Assembly (NCBI GenBank): GCA_963817065.1
Contig: CAWFMO010000001.1
Location: 1,674,001 to 1,738,000, forward strand
Direction: 5' to 3'
Length of the DNA: 64,000 bases
From: CAWFMO01 sp963817065
Lineage (GTDB): Bacteria > Actinomycetota > Thermoleophilia > Solirubrobacterales > 70-9
Shown: positions 60,636-64,000 of the stretch, one piece after another
Numbering within the stretch: the first letter of the stretch is position 1
Layout: the number at the start of each line of letters is the position of its first letter
Program-made: the position numbers and the translations under genes
Notes under the pieces: model-generated
Told to the model about the DNA's origin: nothing
Databases searched by the model: none
What the model saw: the letters and a program-made list of their open reading frames with translations, nothing else

Positions 60636-62159
60636 TCAGTCGCCGGAGAGGCTGTCCTTGAGCTCGGTGATCCGGTCGTAGGCGGTCTCGAGCGTCACCC
60701 GCGCGAGCTGGCCGCTCTCGGCTCTGCGCAGCAGCGTCCGGTACGCGTCCTCCGAGGCGCCGGTGCTCTTCGCGAACAGGACGAGGTCGACGCCCGCCTC
60801 GATCGAGCGCACCGCCGCCTCGTCGGGGGTCAGGTCGGTGCTCGCGACGGCGGGGCTCTCGAGGTCGTCGGTGATCGCGACCCCGTCGAAGGCGAGATCG
60901 CCGCGCAGCACGTCGCCGACGATCGGCGCCGACCAGGCCGCCGGGTCCTCGGAGCCGAACGCCGGATAGATCGCGGTCGCGAGCATCACCATCGGGACGC
61001 CGGCGTCGATCGTCGAGCGGAAGGGCTCGAGGTCGCGGTCGAGGATGTCGCGCGGGGCGTTGATCGTCACCGCCTTCAGATCGGTGTTGGCGGAGGCGAG
61101 GCCAAGCCCGGGGAAGTGCTTGGGGGTCGCCGCGACGCCGCCCTCCTCGAGCCCGTCGGCGAAAGCCGTCGCGAGCTCGGCGACGCGCGCGGGGTCGTTG
61201 CCGAACGTGCGCTCGGAGAGAGTGTCCGGGGTCTCGGCCTGGGCGATGTCGGCGTCGGGAGCGAGGTCGACGTTGATCCCGAGCTCGGCGAGGTACTCGC
61301 CGGTCGCCTGGCCCTCGTTCTGCGCCGCTTCGGTGCTGCCGCCCTGGCCGAGCTGGGCCGGGGACTGCTCCGGGGGACCGGGCAGCCGCTTCACCGGGCC
61401 GCCCTCCTGGTCGATCATGATCAGCAGCGGCGGGTTGTCGCCCTTGGCGGCGACGTTCTGCAGCCGCGCTGCGTCCTTGCGGATCGAGCCCTCGTTTCGG
61501 GGCAGCGCGATCACACCGCCGACCTGGCCCTTGCGCACGCGGCGCAGCAGGGCGTCGTTGGGGCCGGAGCGACCCATCTTGGCGACCACCGTCTGGCCGA
61601 CGAGCTTCTCGAGCGGGGTCTCGGCGGTCGTCGGCCCGTCGTCGTCGCCACCGCCGAAGGCGAGCATGTAGACGCCGAAGATCACGAGCAGGGCGATGAC
61701 GATGACCGCGATCGCCTGGCGGCGGCGGACCTTCGCCGGCAGGTCGCGGTGGCGGCGCTGCCCGGCCATCGCCGCGCGCCGGGTCGGGGGCATCTGCTCG
61801 CGGCCGCGTCGCTGCGCCGCGGGGGCCGACTCCCAGCGCTGGCGGCGCTCCTCGGTCGGCATGTCCTCCCAGCGGCGGCGCCACTCCTCGGTCGAAAGCT
61901 CTTCCCACTCGCGCTCGCCGGTCCCGGGCTCGGAGCCGCTCGGCGGCCGGTCGGATCCCGGCGGCGGGGTCGGGGACGGCGCACCAGGCCGCGAGGCACC
62001 TTCGCCCGGAGGCGGTGGCGGCGGGGCGGGCGCTCCCGGGGCCGGCGGCTCCTCCGGGCGCGAGGGCTCGTCGGGACGCGGCGGCTCGTCGGGACGCTGG
62101 GGCTCGTCGCGGCGCGGCGGCTCGTCGCCGCGGGGCGGCCCTCCTCTCCCGCTCTCCAT
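60636..62159 (-). CDS. nagZ: Membrane-anchored family 3 glycoside hydrolase, NagZ type
   Basis: 507 residues. Residues 1-80 are Pro-rich with DEP repeats (RRDEPQRPDEPPRPDEPSRP); 83-125 hold three copies of a Trp/Arg motif (EWEELSTEEWRRR, RWEDMPTEERRQR, RWESAPAAQRRGR); a membrane helix is at about 149-168; the rest is a GH3 domain with LLIMIDQEGGPVKRLPGPP, TPKHFPGLGLASANTDLKAV and VAITDDLES (nucleophile Asp). NagZ removes N-acetylglucosamine from murein fragments, usually in the cytosol; here the enzyme faces outward. ATG 62159 overlaps the aspS stop (TGATG). Confidence 0.88.
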   Translation of the reverse strand: MESGRGGPPRGDEPPRRDEPQRPDEPPRPDEPSRPEEPPAPGAPAPPPPPPGEGASRPGAPSPTPPPGSDRPPSGSEPGTGEREWEELSTEEWRRRWEDMPTEERRQRWESAPAAQRRGREQMPPTRRAAMAGQRRHRDLPAKVRRRQAIAVIVIALLVIFGVYMLAFGGGDDDGPTTAETPLEKLVGQTVVAKMGRSGPNDALLRRVRKGQVGGVIALPRNEGSIRKDAARLQNVAAKGDNPPLLIMIDQEGGPVKRLPGPPEQSPAQLGQGGSTEAAQNEGQATGEYLAELGINVDLAPDADIAQAETPDTLSERTFGNDPARVAELATAFADGLEEGGVAATPKHFPGLGLASANTDLKAVTINAPRDILDRDLEPFRSTIDAGVPMVMLATAIYPAFGSEDPAAWSAPIVGDVLRGDLAFDGVAITDDLESPAVASTDLTPDEAAVRSIEAGVDLVLFAKSTGASEDAYRTLLRRAESGQLARVTLETAYDRITELKDSLSGD

Positions 62160-63946
62160 CAGCTCTTCCCCTTGCGCCGCTCGAGCCCGAGCTCGCGCAG
62201 CTGCTGTTCGTCGACCGGGGCCGGGGCTCCGGTCAGCGGGTCTGCCCCTGAAGCTGTCTTCGGGAATGCGATCACGTCGCGTATGGAGTCTGAGCCGTGA
62301 AGTATTGCCACGATACGGTCGATGCCGTAGGCGATCCCGCCATGTGGCGGGGCCCCGTATTGCAGCGCCTCGAGCAGGAATCCGAAGCGGTCCTCGGCTT
62401 CCTGGGCGGAGATTCCCAGAATCCCCAGCATCCGCAGCTGCAGCTCGCGGTCGTGGATACGGATCGACCCGCCGCCGATCTCGACCCCGTTCCAGACCGC
62501 GTCGTAGGCGAGCGCCCGCGCGTCGCCGGGGGAATCGGGGTCGATCTCGCCCGCGGGGTGGGTGAACGGATGGTGCAGCGGGTCCCAGCGGTCCTCGGTC
62601 TCGTTCCACTCGACCAGCGGCCAGTCGACGACCCAGACCAGCTCCTGGGCGCCTTCCGGGATCAAATCCCAGCGCGAGCCGAGGCGCTTGCGGAGCTCGC
62701 CGAGCACCGCGGCGGTGGGCTTGGGCGCGTCGGCGACGAGCAGCAAAACGTCGCCCTCGCTCGCCCCGAGCGACTCGTTGATCGACGTGATCTCGGCCTC
62801 GGAGAGGAACTTGGCGACCGGCGAGCGCCAGCCGCCGTCTTCGACCACGGCCCAGACGAGCCCCTTGGCGCCGATGTCCTGGGCCTCGGCGACGAGCCCG
62901 TCGAGGTCGGCGCGCGAGAGCTCGCGGCTTCCGCCGTTGATACCGCGGACGACGCCGCCGCCCTCGATCACGCCGCCGAAGGCCTTGAACTCGGTGGAGC
63001 GCAGGTGCTCGGTGACGTCGGCGATCTCGAGCCCGAAGCGAGTGTCGGGGGAGTCGCTGCCGTACTTGGCGATCGCCTCGTCGTAGGGGATGCGCTTGTA
63101 CGGCCTGGGCAGCTCGACCCCGCCGGCCGCCAGGACGCTCTCGAGCATCCGCTCGTTGACCTCGATCACGTGGTCGACGTCGACGAACGACATCTCGACG
63201 TCGAGCTGGGTGAAGTCGGGCTGGCGGTCGGCGCGCAGGTCCTCGTCGCGAAAGCAGCGCGCGATCTGGAAGTAGCGCTCGACGCCGCCGACCATCAAGA
63301 GCTGCTTGAAGAGCTGCGGTGACTGCGGCAGCGCGTAGAACGAGCCCTGCTGCATCCGGCTCGGGACGAGGAAGTCGCGCGCGCCCTCCGGGGTCGAGCG
63401 GGTCAGCACCGGGGTCTCGACCTCGATGTAGCCCTCTGAGTGGAGGTACTCGCGCATCGCGCGGATCACGCGGTCACGGAGCTCGAGCCCCTCGCGCATC
63501 CGCTCGCGGCGCAGGTCGAGGTAGCGATAGCGGAGCCGGGTCTCCTCGCTGACCTCGCCGGAGAAGCCCTCGATCTCGAACGGCGGCGTCTCGGCCGAGG
63601 CGAGCAGCTCGGCGCCCTTGACCCGGATCTCGACCTCGCCGGTGGGGATCGACTTGTTCACGGTCTCCTCCGAGCGCCGCACGACCGGGCCGCTGGCGCT
63701 GATCACGTGCTCGGGGCGCAGCTCGTGGCCGAGCTCGAACGCCGCCTTCTCGGCCTCGTCGGGGTTGAAGACGAGCTGGACGAGCCCGGTCCGGTCGCGG
63801 AGGTCGATGAACACGAGCCCGCCGTGGTCGCGGCGCCGGTGGACCCAGCCCGCGACCCGGACCTCGGAGTCGACGCGGTCGGGGAGCACCGAGCCGCACC
63901 AGGCGTCGCGGTAGGCGTTCGGGCGCAGCGGTGGCAGCTCGGTCAC
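62159..63946 (-). CDS. aspS: Aspartyl-tRNA synthetase
   Basis: 595 residues, bacterial type. The N-terminal OB fold (RVAGWVHRRRDHGGLVFIDL), the class II core with FLVPSRMQQGSFYALPQSPQ, QLFKQLLMVGGVERYFQIAR, CFRDEDLRADRQPDFTQLDV and the C-terminal GGIAYGIDRIVAILHGSDSI, plus the bacterial GAD insertion domain in the middle. It charges tRNA-Asp; whether it also mischarges tRNA-Asn cannot be decided. GTG 63946 overlaps the stop of the upstream gene as GTGA. It is normally next to hisS in actinobacteria. Confidence 0.96.
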   Translation of the reverse strand: MTELPPLRPNAYRDAWCGSVLPDRVDSEVRVAGWVHRRRDHGGLVFIDLRDRTGLVQLVFNPDEAEKAAFELGHELRPEHVISASGPVVRRSEETVNKSIPTGEVEIRVKGAELLASAETPPFEIEGFSGEVSEETRLRYRYLDLRRERMREGLELRDRVIRAMREYLHSEGYIEVETPVLTRSTPEGARDFLVPSRMQQGSFYALPQSPQLFKQLLMVGGVERYFQIARCFRDEDLRADRQPDFTQLDVEMSFVDVDHVIEVNERMLESVLAAGGVELPRPYKRIPYDEAIAKYGSDSPDTRFGLEIADVTEHLRSTEFKAFGGVIEGGGVVRGINGGSRELSRADLDGLVAEAQDIGAKGLVWAVVEDGGWRSPVAKFLSEAEITSINESLGASEGDVLLLVADAPKPTAAVLGELRKRLGSRWDLIPEGAQELVWVVDWPLVEWNETEDRWDPLHHPFTHPAGEIDPDSPGDARALAYDAVWNGVEIGGGSIRIHDRELQLRMLGILGISAQEAEDRFGFLLEALQYGAPPHGGIAYGIDRIVAILHGSDSIRDVIAFPKTASGADPLTGAPAPVDEQQLRELGLERRKGKS

Positions 63947-64000
63947 GAGTGTCCCTTGACCTTCTCGACGACCGCCCCGGGGTCGATCTCGCTCTGCTCG
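63943..64000 (-). CDS. C-terminal end of a gene upstream of aspS, probably histidyl-tRNA synthetase (partial)
   Basis: The last 18 codons on the minus strand read EQSEIDPGAVVEKVKGHS and stop at TGA 63945-63943, overlapping the aspS GTG start. This is too short to identify by itself; hisS is suggested because it usually lies just before aspS, and its anticodon-binding domain often ends with a similar helix. Confidence 0.4.
   Translation of the reverse strand, partial: EQSEIDPGAVVEKVKGHS

Overview
The window is very GC-rich, gene-dense and mostly coded on the minus strand. It looks like chromosomal DNA of a deep-branching actinobacterium, probably class Thermoleophilia (Solirubrobacterales-like). 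The reasons are the gene order (tlyA-nadK-recN-steA-steB-pyrG-Nudix-xerD and alaS-ruvX-mltG-aroE-prepilin peptidase-aroC-aroKB-aroQ-pepQ-efp-nusB, both recalling mycobacterial order), GTG starts, many leaderless-looking promoters, and several secreted proteins with Lys/Arg/Cys-rich segments. The taxonomic call is an inference; there is no rRNA here.

Layout. 1-4700: the end of a Gfo/Idh/MocA dehydrogenase and a xylose-type ABC importer (periplasmic lipoprotein, half-size ATPase, permease) behind a ROK repressor. 4700-9800: an orphan Hpt protein coupled to a thioredoxin-like lipoprotein, an SDR, two glycosyltransferases, a protein of unknown function and tRNA-Asn. 9800-10600: a wrecked HTH-HNH nuclease gene. 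10600-28100: a long minus-strand run with DNA replication, repair and nucleotide genes (dnaG, dgt, recO, mutM, xerD, pyrG, recN), peptidases, a Nudix hydrolase and the division pair steA-steB with a MraY-like enzyme. 28100-34500: two secreted Lys-rich proteins, an MFS exporter, nadK-tlyA, a small membrane protein behind a perfect CRP-like operator, and a cyclopropane-fatty-acid synthase. 34500-38000: isoprenoid genes dxs and ispA with nusB. 38000-45000: a secreted CocE-type hydrolase, efp, and a secreted PHP phosphoesterase with RTX repeats. 44300-54000: the shikimate pathway (aroQ, fused aroKB, aroC, aroE) with pepQ, mltG, ruvX, a cation antiporter and an orphan prepilin peptidase. 54000-64000: alaS, a frame-broken von Willebrand factor A gene, mnmA fused to an IscU-like domain, a membrane protein, a membrane-anchored NagZ-like glycosidase, aspS and the end of a gene that is probably hisS.

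Five genes are broken by small indels (HNH, SnoaL-like, DUF3866, steB, VWA), while the large housekeeping genes are intact. The HNH region and the adjacent tRNA-Asn show only single-base insertions, so local sequence error has to be weighed against gene decay. The most unusual signals are the IscU-MnmA fusion without the third scaffold cysteine, the repeated use of a shared CTAG/CTAA as both stop codons of convergent gene pairs, a CRP-type site centred exactly 41.5 bp upstream of the predicted transcription start, and a TAGACT-N7/8-GTG leaderless start signature on three genes.
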